A DNA stretch of 64,000 nt from Pseudomonadota bacterium (GTDB lineage Bacteria; Pseudomonadota; Gammaproteobacteria; Burkholderiales; Burkholderiaceae_C), in NCBI GenBank assembly GCA_023387335.1, contig JAEWIF010000004.1:248001-312000 (forward strand), written 5' to 3'. The notes beneath the pieces are model-generated. The model saw only the letters and a list, made by a program, of their open reading frames with translations. It was not told where the DNA came from and did no database searches. The position numbers and the translations under genes are program-made. Positions 17,501 to 23,938 of the stretch are shown here, in pieces (position 1 is the first letter of the stretch; the number at the start of each line of letters is the position of its first letter).

Positions 17501-18691
17501 GCGCGCGAGCTCACCGTGGAAGGCCGCACGCTGCGCAACCTGGTGGTGGGCGGTTCGCGCGACGGCCTGCTGTGGCGCGGCAACGTGGACGCCGACGAGC
17601 TGAGCGGCTACGTCGAGTACCGGCAGTCCTCCGGCAACGGCGCCGGCCGCGTGCATGCCCGGCTGGCGCGCTTGTCGCTCGCCGCCTCCACCACGACGGC
17701 CGTCGAGACGCTGCTGGGCGAACAGCCGGCCGCCAGCATTCCGGCGCTCGACGTGGTGGTGGACGACTTCGAGCTGAAGGGGCGCAAGCTCGGCCGGCTG
17801 GAGATCGACGCCGTCAACCGCGGCGGCGGGGCCGTGGTGCGCGAGGGCGGCATCCGCGAGTGGCGGCTCAACAAGCTCGTGCTCACCACCCCGGAAGGCA
17901 GCTTCAGCGCCACCGGCAACTGGGCCGCGATCGACGCCCAGGCAGCGGTGCCCGGCGGCCCGCGTCCGCCGCGTACGCCGCTCGAGCATCGCCGCACGGT
18001 GATGAACTTCCGGCTGGACATCGCCGACGCCGGCCAGCTGCTCAACCGCTTCGGTATGAAGGACGTCGTGCGGCGCGGCCAGGGCCGGATGGAAGGCCAA
18101 GTCGCCTGGCTGGGCTCGCCCATGGGCCTGGACTACCCGTCGATGCAGGGCTACTTCCACGTCGACGTGCAGGGCGGCCAGTTCCTCAAGGCCGATCCGG
18201 GCCTGGCCAAGCTGCTGGGCGTGCTGAGCCTGCAGTCGCTGCCGCGCCGGCTGGCGCTGGACTTCCGCGACGTGTTCAGCCAGGGCTTCACCTTCGACTT
18301 CGTGCGCGGCGACATCACCATCCAGAGCGGGGTGGCCGCCACCAATAATCTTCAGATGAAAGGCGTCAACGCCGCGGTGCTGATGGAAGGCAAGGCCGAC
18401 ATCGCGCGCGAAACCCAGGACCTGAGGGTGGTGGTGGTGCCTGAGATCAACGCCGGCACCGCGTCGCTGGTAGCCGCGGCCATCAACCCGGCGATCGGGC
18501 TGGGCACCTTCCTGGCCCAGGTGTTCCTGCGCGAGCCGCTGGCGCGCGCCACCACGCAGCAGTTCCAGATCGACGGCACCTGGGCCGATCCCAAGGTGAC
18601 CAAGCTGGAGCGCCAGGCCAGGAGCGCGACCGGCGATCCGAATCCGCCTCCCGCGGAGGCCTCGCCGCCGGCCCGCACCGCGGTCAATTGA
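14525..18691 (+). CDS. yhdP: YhdP family envelope protein (AsmA-like, TIGR02099)
   Basis: This 1,388-residue protein belongs to the AsmA-like family of bridge proteins, thought to move phospholipid between the inner and outer membranes. One N-terminal membrane helix is visible (about 22-42, GLLWLLAAAWLLLALAWGA), followed by a long beta-rich periplasmic body and the C-terminal AsmA-like region (GDITIQSGVAATNNLQMKGV to LAQVFLREPLA). It is slightly longer than the roughly 1,270 residues of E. coli YhdP; an alanine/proline-rich linker lies near residues 955-985. No Shine-Dalgarno sequence precedes the ATG. A nitrilase-family gene follows after 17 bases, suggesting cotranscription. Confidence 0.9.
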   Translation: MNESPPLPSGPLKLYAAAAKGLLWLLAAAWLLLALAWGAVHGWIVPRIGELRPTLETQATRLLGVPVRIGAVSARSEGLVPSIQLESVVLLDPHGREALRLPRVNASLSPRSLLHLGFDQLYIESPVLDVRRAADGRLFVAGLELSQAQGAGKQDDGRAADWFFRQGEFVIRGGTVRWTDEMRTAPPLQLEKVDFVVRNTARRHALRLDATPPAGWGDRFTVQGMFRQPLLSTHPGRWQDWDGQLHADFRRVDLAELRKHARPGIEVHGGHGAVRAWLDVANGQVTGGVADLSAADVSTTLGEGLAPLSLASVSGRFGGRRLPGGMEIEAKALQFTTAEGQHWPAGDVFLSWTEPDGRREGSGELRADRLDLGTLGQLAGRVPLGAATHAALTRHAPQGVVENLHGSWQGALQQPAKYKVKGKVSGLQLAAAPASVRDGKPVAATPGLRNAALDFDLNEGGGKARVALNGGALELPGVFQDPVLAFDRLSGDVQWQVAGERISVNVSQLRFANADAQGEAHATWRTGDQAAHRFPGVLDLQGSLSRANGARVWRYLPLAVPQDARDYVRESVQQAEVGDARFRVRGDLKDFPFPQRQGEFLVTAQVKNASYAFVPRPVVRNGGASPLPWPALSQLSGKLVFDRSSLRVDDAQGRFSIAPNLRVNASAQVADLSHTVVNVNGEVRGPLGEALSMVQKSPISALTNDALARATANGNTTVKLGLQLPISQIDRSRVQGTVTLAGNDVQITPDSPALQRARGSVLFSERGFQVVGAQARALGGDVRVEGGSRNGTPSEPSVVMRAQGTATAEGLRQARELGFVSQLARQATGGSGYTAVLSFRRGTPELLVTTSLQGLALNLPAPLSKTAEAALPLRYENVLLPESNGPAQDRLAVELGRVASVSYVRDISGAEPRVLRGAIAIGLAQGESVQLPDRGVSANVRLDAASVDAWEQALESGAAPAPAAAASRPAAPVSPTAAAAAQSYLPTTVALRARELTVEGRTLRNLVVGGSRDGLLWRGNVDADELSGYVEYRQSSGNGAGRVHARLARLSLAASTTTAVETLLGEQPAASIPALDVVVDDFELKGRKLGRLEIDAVNRGGGAVVREGGIREWRLNKLVLTTPEGSFSATGNWAAIDAQAAVPGGPRPPRTPLEHRRTVMNFRLDIADAGQLLNRFGMKDVVRRGQGRMEGQVAWLGSPMGLDYPSMQGYFHVDVQGGQFLKADPGLAKLLGVLSLQSLPRRLALDFRDVFSQGFTFDFVRGDITIQSGVAATNNLQMKGVNAAVLMEGKADIARETQDLRVVVVPEINAGTASLVAAAINPAIGLGTFLAQVFLREPLARATTQQFQIDGTWADPKVTKLERQARSATGDPNPPPAEASPPARTAVN

Positions 18692-18708
18692 ACGGAAGGT
18701 CCAGCAGC

Positions 18709-19518
18709 ATGAAGGTCGCCGCCCTGCAGATGGTGTCCACGCCGCGCGTGGACGACAACCTCGCCGCCGCCGGCCGGCTCATCGCCCAGGCCGCCGCGCA
18801 GGGCTGCGAGCTCGCCGTGCTGCCCGAGTACTTCTGCCTCATGGGCCAGCGCGAGGGCGACAAGGTCGCGGTGCGCGAAGCGTCCGGTGAAGGCCCGATC
18901 CAGTCGTTCCTTTCCGCCGCCGCGCGCGAGCACGGCGTGTGGCTGGTGGGCGGCACGCTGCCGCTGCGCGCCGGCGACGAGGCCCACGTGCGCAACACCA
19001 GCCTCGCGTTCTCGCCGCAGGGCGAGAGGGTGGCGCGCTACGACAAGATCCACCTGTTCCGCTTCGACAACGGCCGCGACCGCTTCGACGAGGCGCGCAC
19101 CATCGAGGCGGGTAGCGATCCCGTGACCTTCACGCTGCGATCGCGCGAAGGGCGCGAGTGGCGCATCGGCATGTCGGTCTGCTACGACCTGCGCTTCCCC
19201 GAGCTCTATCGCCGGCTCGACGCCGACCTGCTCCTGGTGCCCAGCGCGTTCACCTACACGACCGGCCAGGCGCACTGGGAAACCTTGCTGCGTGCCCGCG
19301 CGATCGAGAACCTCGCGTACGTGGTCGCACCGGCGCAGGGCGGCGTGCACGAGAACGGCCGCCGCACCTGGGGCCACAGCCTGGTGGCCGACCCCTGGGG
19401 CCAGGTGGTGGCCTGTCGCGACGAGGACGGCGAAGGCGTGGTCGTGGCCGAGCTCGACGCCGAGCGCATGGCCGGCTGGCGCCGCCAGTTGCCGGCGCTG
19501 GAGCATCGGGTCCTATGA
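18709..19518 (+). CDS. Carbon-nitrogen hydrolase (nitrilase superfamily, Nit1/YbeM-like deaminated-glutathione amidase type)
   Basis: This 269-residue amidase has the Glu-Lys-Cys triad of the superfamily: E40 in VLPEYFCLM, K in YDKIHLFRFD, and C in the MSVCYDLRFPELYR motif. The DLRFPELYR form together with the DKIHLF context matches the Nit1/YbeM branch, which hydrolyses deaminated glutathione; exact substrate is inference. The ATG at 18709 is preceded by GGAAGG nine bases upstream, which decides against the in-frame TTG at 18688. Its stop overlaps the start of the sensor kinase gene by four bases (ATGA), so it probably belongs to the yhdP-nit-dctS-dctR transcription unit. Confidence 0.9.
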   Translation: MKVAALQMVSTPRVDDNLAAAGRLIAQAAAQGCELAVLPEYFCLMGQREGDKVAVREASGEGPIQSFLSAAAREHGVWLVGGTLPLRAGDEAHVRNTSLAFSPQGERVARYDKIHLFRFDNGRDRFDEARTIEAGSDPVTFTLRSREGREWRIGMSVCYDLRFPELYRRLDADLLLVPSAFTYTTGQAHWETLLRARAIENLAYVVAPAQGGVHENGRRTWGHSLVADPWGQVVACRDEDGEGVVVAELDAERMAGWRRQLPALEHRVL

Positions 19519-21605
19519 GCGAGGCCGCGCCGGCCGCGGCGCCGCGTTCGGCGCCCGTCTTGCGTGCCTTGCGCGCGCCGGCCCAGAGCTGGGCGCTCTG
19601 GGGGTCGCTCATCGCGCTGGTGGCCACGCTGCTGTCCACGCTGATCTGGCTGGCCGGCCGCTACGAGGCCAGCCAGCTGCAATCCAACCTGGAGCGCGAC
19701 ACCGCCGAAGCCGTCGCCGACATCCGCACCGGCCTCACGCGCAACGTGCAGTCCCTGCAGGCGCTGCAGGCGGGCCGGCCCACGCCGGTCGAGTGGACGC
19801 AGGAGGCGCAGCGGCTGGTGCACGATCGCCGCGAGCTGGTGCGGGTGGAGTGGCGCGACCGGCAACTGGGCGTGGTGGCCGCGGTGGACACGCCCTACCG
19901 TCCGCCGGTGTTCTCCCGGCTCGGGCGCACCAGCGCGCATGCCGACGTGGTGCTGGCCTGCGCGACGGCGCGCCGCATGAGCGGCCCGGCCTACGCCGCC
20001 AGCTACTTCGTGCCCCAGCCGGACGGCATGGGCATGGAACTGATGGAGCTGTGCCTGCCGCAGGTCGCCGAAGGCGCGTCCAGCGGCTACGTGGTGGCCA
20101 CGTACGCGCTCGGCGAGGTGCTCGCGCTGGTGGGGCCGCAGCTGGCGCGCGGCCACGAGATCTCGTTCACCGAGGCCGACGGCACCCGCCTCGCCCTGCA
20201 TGGCGGCGCCCGCCGCGGCAGCCGCGTGTTCACCGCGCAGCAGCTGCTGGACCTGCCGGGCTACACGCTGGTGCTGCGCAGCGACAGCTGGAGCCGCGCA
20301 CCCGACCTGTTCCCCAACGTGCTCACCGCGCTGGTCACCGCGATGTCGATCGCGCTGCTGTCGGTGCTCTACATGCTGGTCAAGGACATGCGCCGTCGCC
20401 AGCAGGTGGAGCAGGACCTGGCCGAGGCGCTGGCCTTCCGCAAGGCGATGGAGGACTCGCTGGTCACCGGCCTGCGCGCGCGCGACCTCGCCGGCCGCAT
20501 CACCTACGTCAATCCGGCGTTCTGCGCGATGGTGGGCTTCAGCGCCGACGAACTGCTCGGCCACTCCACGCCGGCGCCCTACTGGCCGCCGGAACTGGCG
20601 GGCGAGTACCAGAAGCGCCAGGAGATCCGCCTGTCCGGCCGGCATGCGCCGCCGCGCGATGGCTTCGAGTCGGTCTTCATGCGCAAGGACGGCTCGCGCT
20701 TCCCGGTGCTGATCATCGAGGCGCCGCTGATCAACGCCCAGGGCGTGCAGACCGGCTGGATGAGCGCGTTCCTCGACATCAGCGAGCAGCGCCGCGTCGA
20801 GGAACTCTCGCGCGCCAGCCACGAGCGCCTGCAGGCCACGGCGCGGCTGGCGACGGTCGGCGAGATGGCTTCGCTGCTCAGCCACGAGCTGAACCAGCCG
20901 CTGGCCGCGATCTCCAGCTACGCCACCGGTTCGCTCAACCTGCTGGATGCGCGCGCCGGCAACGCCGCCACCTCGGCCGACCTGCACCTGGCGATCAAGC
21001 GCATCGCGCAGCAGGCCGAGCGCGCCGGCCGCGTGATCAAGAGCGTGCACGACTTCGTGCGCCGGCGCGACAAGGCGCGCGAGCCGGTGCGGCCGCACGA
21101 GCTGATCGACGCCGTGCTGCCGCTGGTCAGCCTGCAGGCGCGCAAGCTGCGGGTGCAGGTGGAAACGCGCGTGCCCGCCACGCTGCCGCCGGTGGTGTGC
21201 GACCGCACCATGGTCGAACAGGTGCTGCTCAATCTCGCCCGCAACGCGATGCAGGCGATGGACGAGGCCCGCGTGCCCGGCCCCTCGCTGCTGCTGCAGG
21301 TGCGCCGCGCCGAGGTCGTCGACGGCGTCGGCAAGGGCTGGATGGAGTTCGCGGTGATCGACGTGGGGCCCGGCATCCCGCCCGAGGTGAAGGCGCAGCT
21401 CTTCACGCCGTTCTTCACCACCAAGGCCGAGGGCATGGGCCTGGGCCTGTCGCTGTGCCGCACGGTGGTGGAGCAGCACGGCGGGTTCCTGGCGTTCGAG
21501 CCCAACCATCCGCGCGGTACGATCTTCCGCTTCACCTTGCCCACCGAAGCCGCCGCGCTGCCGCCCGCACCGCCGGCCGGCACCCGGACCACCACCACCG
21601 CCTGA
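19515..21605 (+). CDS. dctS: PAS-containing sensor histidine kinase (DctS-like)
   Basis: The 696-residue membrane kinase starts with a membrane helix (about 25-47, ending TLIWLAGRYE), then a periplasmic sensing region of about 220 residues including MGMELMELCLPQV, a second helix (about 272-295), a PAS domain (VTGLRARDLAGRITYVNPAF to AFLDISEQRR), the phosphoacceptor block SLLSHELNQPLAAIS with its histidine, and an HATPase domain (NLARNAMQAM, DVGPGIPP, GMGLGLSLCR). Architecture and pairing with a LuxR-type regulator match DctS, the C4-dicarboxylate sensor of Rhodobacter. No TRAP transporter gene is in the window, so the ligand is inference. The stop overlaps the dctR start by one base. Confidence 0.85.
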   Translation: MSEAAPAAAPRSAPVLRALRAPAQSWALWGSLIALVATLLSTLIWLAGRYEASQLQSNLERDTAEAVADIRTGLTRNVQSLQALQAGRPTPVEWTQEAQRLVHDRRELVRVEWRDRQLGVVAAVDTPYRPPVFSRLGRTSAHADVVLACATARRMSGPAYAASYFVPQPDGMGMELMELCLPQVAEGASSGYVVATYALGEVLALVGPQLARGHEISFTEADGTRLALHGGARRGSRVFTAQQLLDLPGYTLVLRSDSWSRAPDLFPNVLTALVTAMSIALLSVLYMLVKDMRRRQQVEQDLAEALAFRKAMEDSLVTGLRARDLAGRITYVNPAFCAMVGFSADELLGHSTPAPYWPPELAGEYQKRQEIRLSGRHAPPRDGFESVFMRKDGSRFPVLIIEAPLINAQGVQTGWMSAFLDISEQRRVEELSRASHERLQATARLATVGEMASLLSHELNQPLAAISSYATGSLNLLDARAGNAATSADLHLAIKRIAQQAERAGRVIKSVHDFVRRRDKAREPVRPHELIDAVLPLVSLQARKLRVQVETRVPATLPPVVCDRTMVEQVLLNLARNAMQAMDEARVPGPSLLLQVRRAEVVDGVGKGWMEFAVIDVGPGIPPEVKAQLFTPFFTTKAEGMGLGLSLCRTVVEQHGGFLAFEPNHPRGTIFRFTLPTEAAALPPAPPAGTRTTTTA

Positions 21606-22243
21606 TGCAACCCGCACCCGACGCCACCGTCTTCATCGTCGACGACGACGAAAGCGTGCGCGAGGCATTGGCCTGGCTGCTGCGGTCGCGCCACCTGGCC
21701 AGCGAACGCTTCGCCGATGCCGAGGCGTTCCAGGCGCTGCTGGACAAGGGCTTCGCGCCGGCGCAGCCCTGCTGCCTGCTGCTGGACGTGCGCATGCCGG
21801 GCATGAGCGGGCTCGCCCTCTTCGAGCACATCGCCGATCGCGGGCTGGTGCAGGCGATGCCGGTGATCTTCCTGACCGGCCATGCCGACGTGCCGACCGC
21901 GGTGGACATGGTCAAGCGCGGCGCCTTCGACTTCTGCGAGAAGCCGTTCTCCGACAACGCGCTGGTGGACCGGGTCGAGCAGGCCCTGCAGCTGTCGGGC
22001 CGCGTGCTGGCCGAAAGGCGCGCGCGCGACGGCCTGGTGGCCCGGCTGGCCGATCTGACCGAGCGAGAGCGCGACGTGATGCAGCTGGTGGCCCGCGGCC
22101 TGCCCAACAAGCTCATCGCCGACCAGCTGGCGATCAGCGTGCGCACGGTGGAGGTCCACCGCTCGCGCGTGTTCGACAAGATGGAAGTGAAGTCGGCGGT
22201 GGAACTGGCGAACGTTCTGCGCGACGTCGCGGGCGGGCGCTAG
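21605..22243 (+). CDS. dctR: Two-component response regulator, NarL/FixJ type (DctR-like)
   Basis: The 212-residue regulator has a receiver domain (about 7-120) with the acidic pocket VDDDE (D13-D15), phosphoacceptor D61 in LLLDVRMPGMSG, the conserved threonine in FLTGHADVPTAV and lysine in CEKPFSDN. A LuxR-type helix-turn-helix follows (about 140-205: LTERERDVMQLVARGLPNKL, ISVRTVEVHRSRV). The receiver is of the FixJ subtype, normally partnered by PAS kinases such as the gene just upstream with which it overlaps by one base. It ends four bases past the stop codon of the small membrane-protein gene on the opposite strand, so the 3' ends overlap. Confidence 0.92.
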   Translation: MQPAPDATVFIVDDDESVREALAWLLRSRHLASERFADAEAFQALLDKGFAPAQPCCLLLDVRMPGMSGLALFEHIADRGLVQAMPVIFLTGHADVPTAVDMVKRGAFDFCEKPFSDNALVDRVEQALQLSGRVLAERRARDGLVARLADLTERERDVMQLVARGLPNKLIADQLAISVRTVEVHRSRVFDKMEVKSAVELANVLRDVAGGR

Positions 22244-22374
22244 GCCTTGTCGTTGTTCTTTTCGTCTTCAGCGTTCGGCGGCTCGCCGCGCGGCCGTCCG
22301 GAGAACATGGTCCACCAGACGATGAGCACCAGCACGGCCAGCGCGAGCAGGGCTTCCAGCAGAATCAGCAGCAT
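22240..22374 (-). CDS. Small single-pass membrane protein, hypothetical
   Basis: A 44-residue ORF encodes a strongly hydrophobic N-terminal half (LLILLEALLALAVLVLIVWW, residues about 2-22) and a short polar, acidic and lysine-containing tail (EPPNAEDEKNNDKA). That is a plausible single-pass inner-membrane peptide with the tail in the cytoplasm or periplasm. Its ATG (22374-22372) shares two bases with the mltA ATG (22373-22375) on the other strand, and its end overlaps dctR by four bases. No good ribosome-binding site precedes it. I do not recognise a family. It may be real because of its membrane signature, but chance is possible. Confidence 0.45.
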   Translation of the reverse strand: MLLILLEALLALAVLVLIVWWTMFSGRPRGEPPNAEDEKNNDKA

Positions 22375-23527
22375 GGCAAGTTCGTCGTCCAGGTTCGCGT
22401 TCGTCGCGGCGATTGTAGGAATGCTGGCCGGGTGCGCCTCGGTGCCGCTGCCCGAGTCCGGCCCGGAATCCTCTCCGATGCCGCCGGTGGTGGCGCCCGC
22501 GCCGGCCCCGTCCCCGGCCCCGATCGCCGGCGTGCCGGTGCTGCAAGGCAAGAGCCGCTGGCAGCCCGTGGCCTGGAGCGAGCTGCCCGGCTTCGACGAG
22601 GACGCGCTGCACGAGGCCTGGAACGCCTGGGTGCGCAGCTGCGAACGGCCGCCCGCGGCGTTCGCGCCGCTGTGCCCGCAGGTGCGCCAGCTCTCCATCG
22701 CGCCGGCCGAGGAGCAGCGCGAGTGGATGCGCCGCTCGCTCCAGCCGTATCGCGTCGAGCCGCTGCAGGGCGCGACCGAGGGCCTCCTCACCGGCTACTA
22801 CGAGCCACTGCTCGACGCCTCGCGCGAGCCGACGGCGCGCCACACGGTGCCGCTGTACCGCCCTCCCGCCACGCTGCTCAGTCGCAAGCCCTGGTACAGC
22901 CGCCAGGAAATGGAGACGCTGCCCGAGGCCAAGGCGCAGTTGCGCGGCCGCGAGATCGCGTGGCTGGCCGACCCGCTGGACGCGCTGGTGCTGCAGATCC
23001 AGGGCTCGGGCCGCTTGCGCGTGACCGAGCGCGACGGCTCGCAGCGCATGGTGCGGCTCGCGTTCGCGGGCAGCAACGAGCATCCGTACCGCAGCGTGGG
23101 CGGCTGGCTGCAGCAGCAGGGCGCGCTGCGCGACGCGTCGTGGCCCGGCATCAAGGCCTGGGCCCAGAGCAACCCGCAGCGCCTGCAGGAGATGCTGTGG
23201 AGCAATCCGCGCACGGTGTTCTTCCGCGAGGAGCCGCTGGGCGAGCTCGACGCCGCGTTCGGCCCGCGCGGCGCGCAGGGCGTGGCGCTCACCCCGGGCC
23301 GATCGATCGCGGTGGACAAGGAAAGCATCCCGTACGGCACGCCGGTGTGGCTCGCCTCGAACGGGCCGCTGCTGCAGCTGCGGCGGCTGGTGCTGGCGCA
23401 GGACACGGGCAGCGCCATCGTCGGCGCGGTGCGCGCGGACTACTTCGCCGGCTGGGGCGCGGAAGCGGGCGAACTCGCGGGACGCCTCAAGCAGCCGCTG
23501 CGGATGTGGGTGCTGTGGCCGCGATGA
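22373..23527 (+). CDS. mltA: Membrane-bound lytic murein transglycosylase A
   Basis: This 384-residue lipoprotein cleaves peptidoglycan glycan strands with formation of 1,6-anhydromuropeptides. The start at MASSSSRFAFVAAIV gives a compact lipoprotein signal ending MLAGCASVP. A proline/alanine-rich tether follows (residues about 32-50), then the MltA barrel with GLLTGYYEPLLDASRE and, at the C-terminus, the 3D domain with its aspartates (LAQDTGSAIVGAVRADYFAG). In-frame upstream ATGs would add residues without signal character. The start codon overlaps the divergent small ORF. The stop overlaps the next lipoprotein gene by four bases. Confidence 0.93.
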   Translation: MASSSSRFAFVAAIVGMLAGCASVPLPESGPESSPMPPVVAPAPAPSPAPIAGVPVLQGKSRWQPVAWSELPGFDEDALHEAWNAWVRSCERPPAAFAPLCPQVRQLSIAPAEEQREWMRRSLQPYRVEPLQGATEGLLTGYYEPLLDASREPTARHTVPLYRPPATLLSRKPWYSRQEMETLPEAKAQLRGREIAWLADPLDALVLQIQGSGRLRVTERDGSQRMVRLAFAGSNEHPYRSVGGWLQQQGALRDASWPGIKAWAQSNPQRLQEMLWSNPRTVFFREEPLGELDAAFGPRGAQGVALTPGRSIAVDKESIPYGTPVWLASNGPLLQLRRLVLAQDTGSAIVGAVRADYFAGWGAEAGELAGRLKQPLRMWVLWPR

Positions 23528-23925
23528 GGGGGCGGTCGCTCGCGGCGGTCGCGGTGCTCGCCGTGGGTTGCGCGGCGCGGGCGCCGACCGTCTCGCCGAC
23601 CCAGCCCGTCGCGCCGGAACCGCCGTCCGTGCCGGCGCCGGCACCGGAGCCCGCCCCGCCGCCTCTCCCGGAAGGCGCCCTGCGCTACCGCTGCGACGGC
23701 GAACGGGTGCTGCTGGTGCGCTTGCGCGAAGACGCCGCCCAGGTGCAAGGGCTCCCGCAGGGCGAGGAAACGCTGCTGCTGGACGCCGGCGGCGTCACCC
23801 CGCAGCAGCGCGTGTTCTCCAATCCGGCCGTGCGGATGGAAATCGGCCTCGGCGACCGCGGTCGCGAGGCCTTGATCCAGCTGCTGCAGCCTCCCGCTTC
23901 CGAGCTGCGCTGCGTGGCGGGCTGA
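23524..23925 (+). CDS. Small lipoprotein, possibly MliC-like lysozyme inhibitor
   Basis: The 133-residue product starts MRGRSLAAVAVLAVGCAARA, a lipoprotein signal with lipobox LAVGC. A proline-rich tether (about 22-50) leads to a domain of about 80 residues bounded by two cysteines (LRYRCDGERVLLV near its start and ELRCVAG at the end). A C-terminal cysteine pairing with a YxCDG motif is reminiscent of the MliC/PliC lysozyme-inhibitor fold, but the diagnostic central motif is not clear. Overlap of its ATG with the mltA stop (ATGA) implies coupled expression with a murein hydrolase, which would fit an envelope role. Function otherwise unknown. Confidence 0.6.
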   Translation: MRGRSLAAVAVLAVGCAARAPTVSPTQPVAPEPPSVPAPAPEPAPPPLPEGALRYRCDGERVLLVRLREDAAQVQGLPQGEETLLLDAGGVTPQQRVFSNPAVRMEIGLGDRGREALIQLLQPPASELRCVAG

Positions 23926-23938
23926 GCGTGCCGCTCAG
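23922..23938. terminator. Symmetric hairpin shared by convergent stop codons
   Basis: CTGAGCG (23922-23928) and CGCTCAG (23932-23938) form a perfect seven-base stem with a three-base loop. The TGA of the lipoprotein gene and the TGA of phoX on the other strand lie in opposite arms and pair with each other. No T-run flanks it on either side. Confidence 0.45.

Noticed and set aside
11744..18691. A 2,315-codon open frame spanning the glnE region and yhdP
   Set aside because: The part before 14525 is the antisense of glnE and has GC-driven, low-complexity composition; only the yhdP portion has family similarity and a natural N-terminus.
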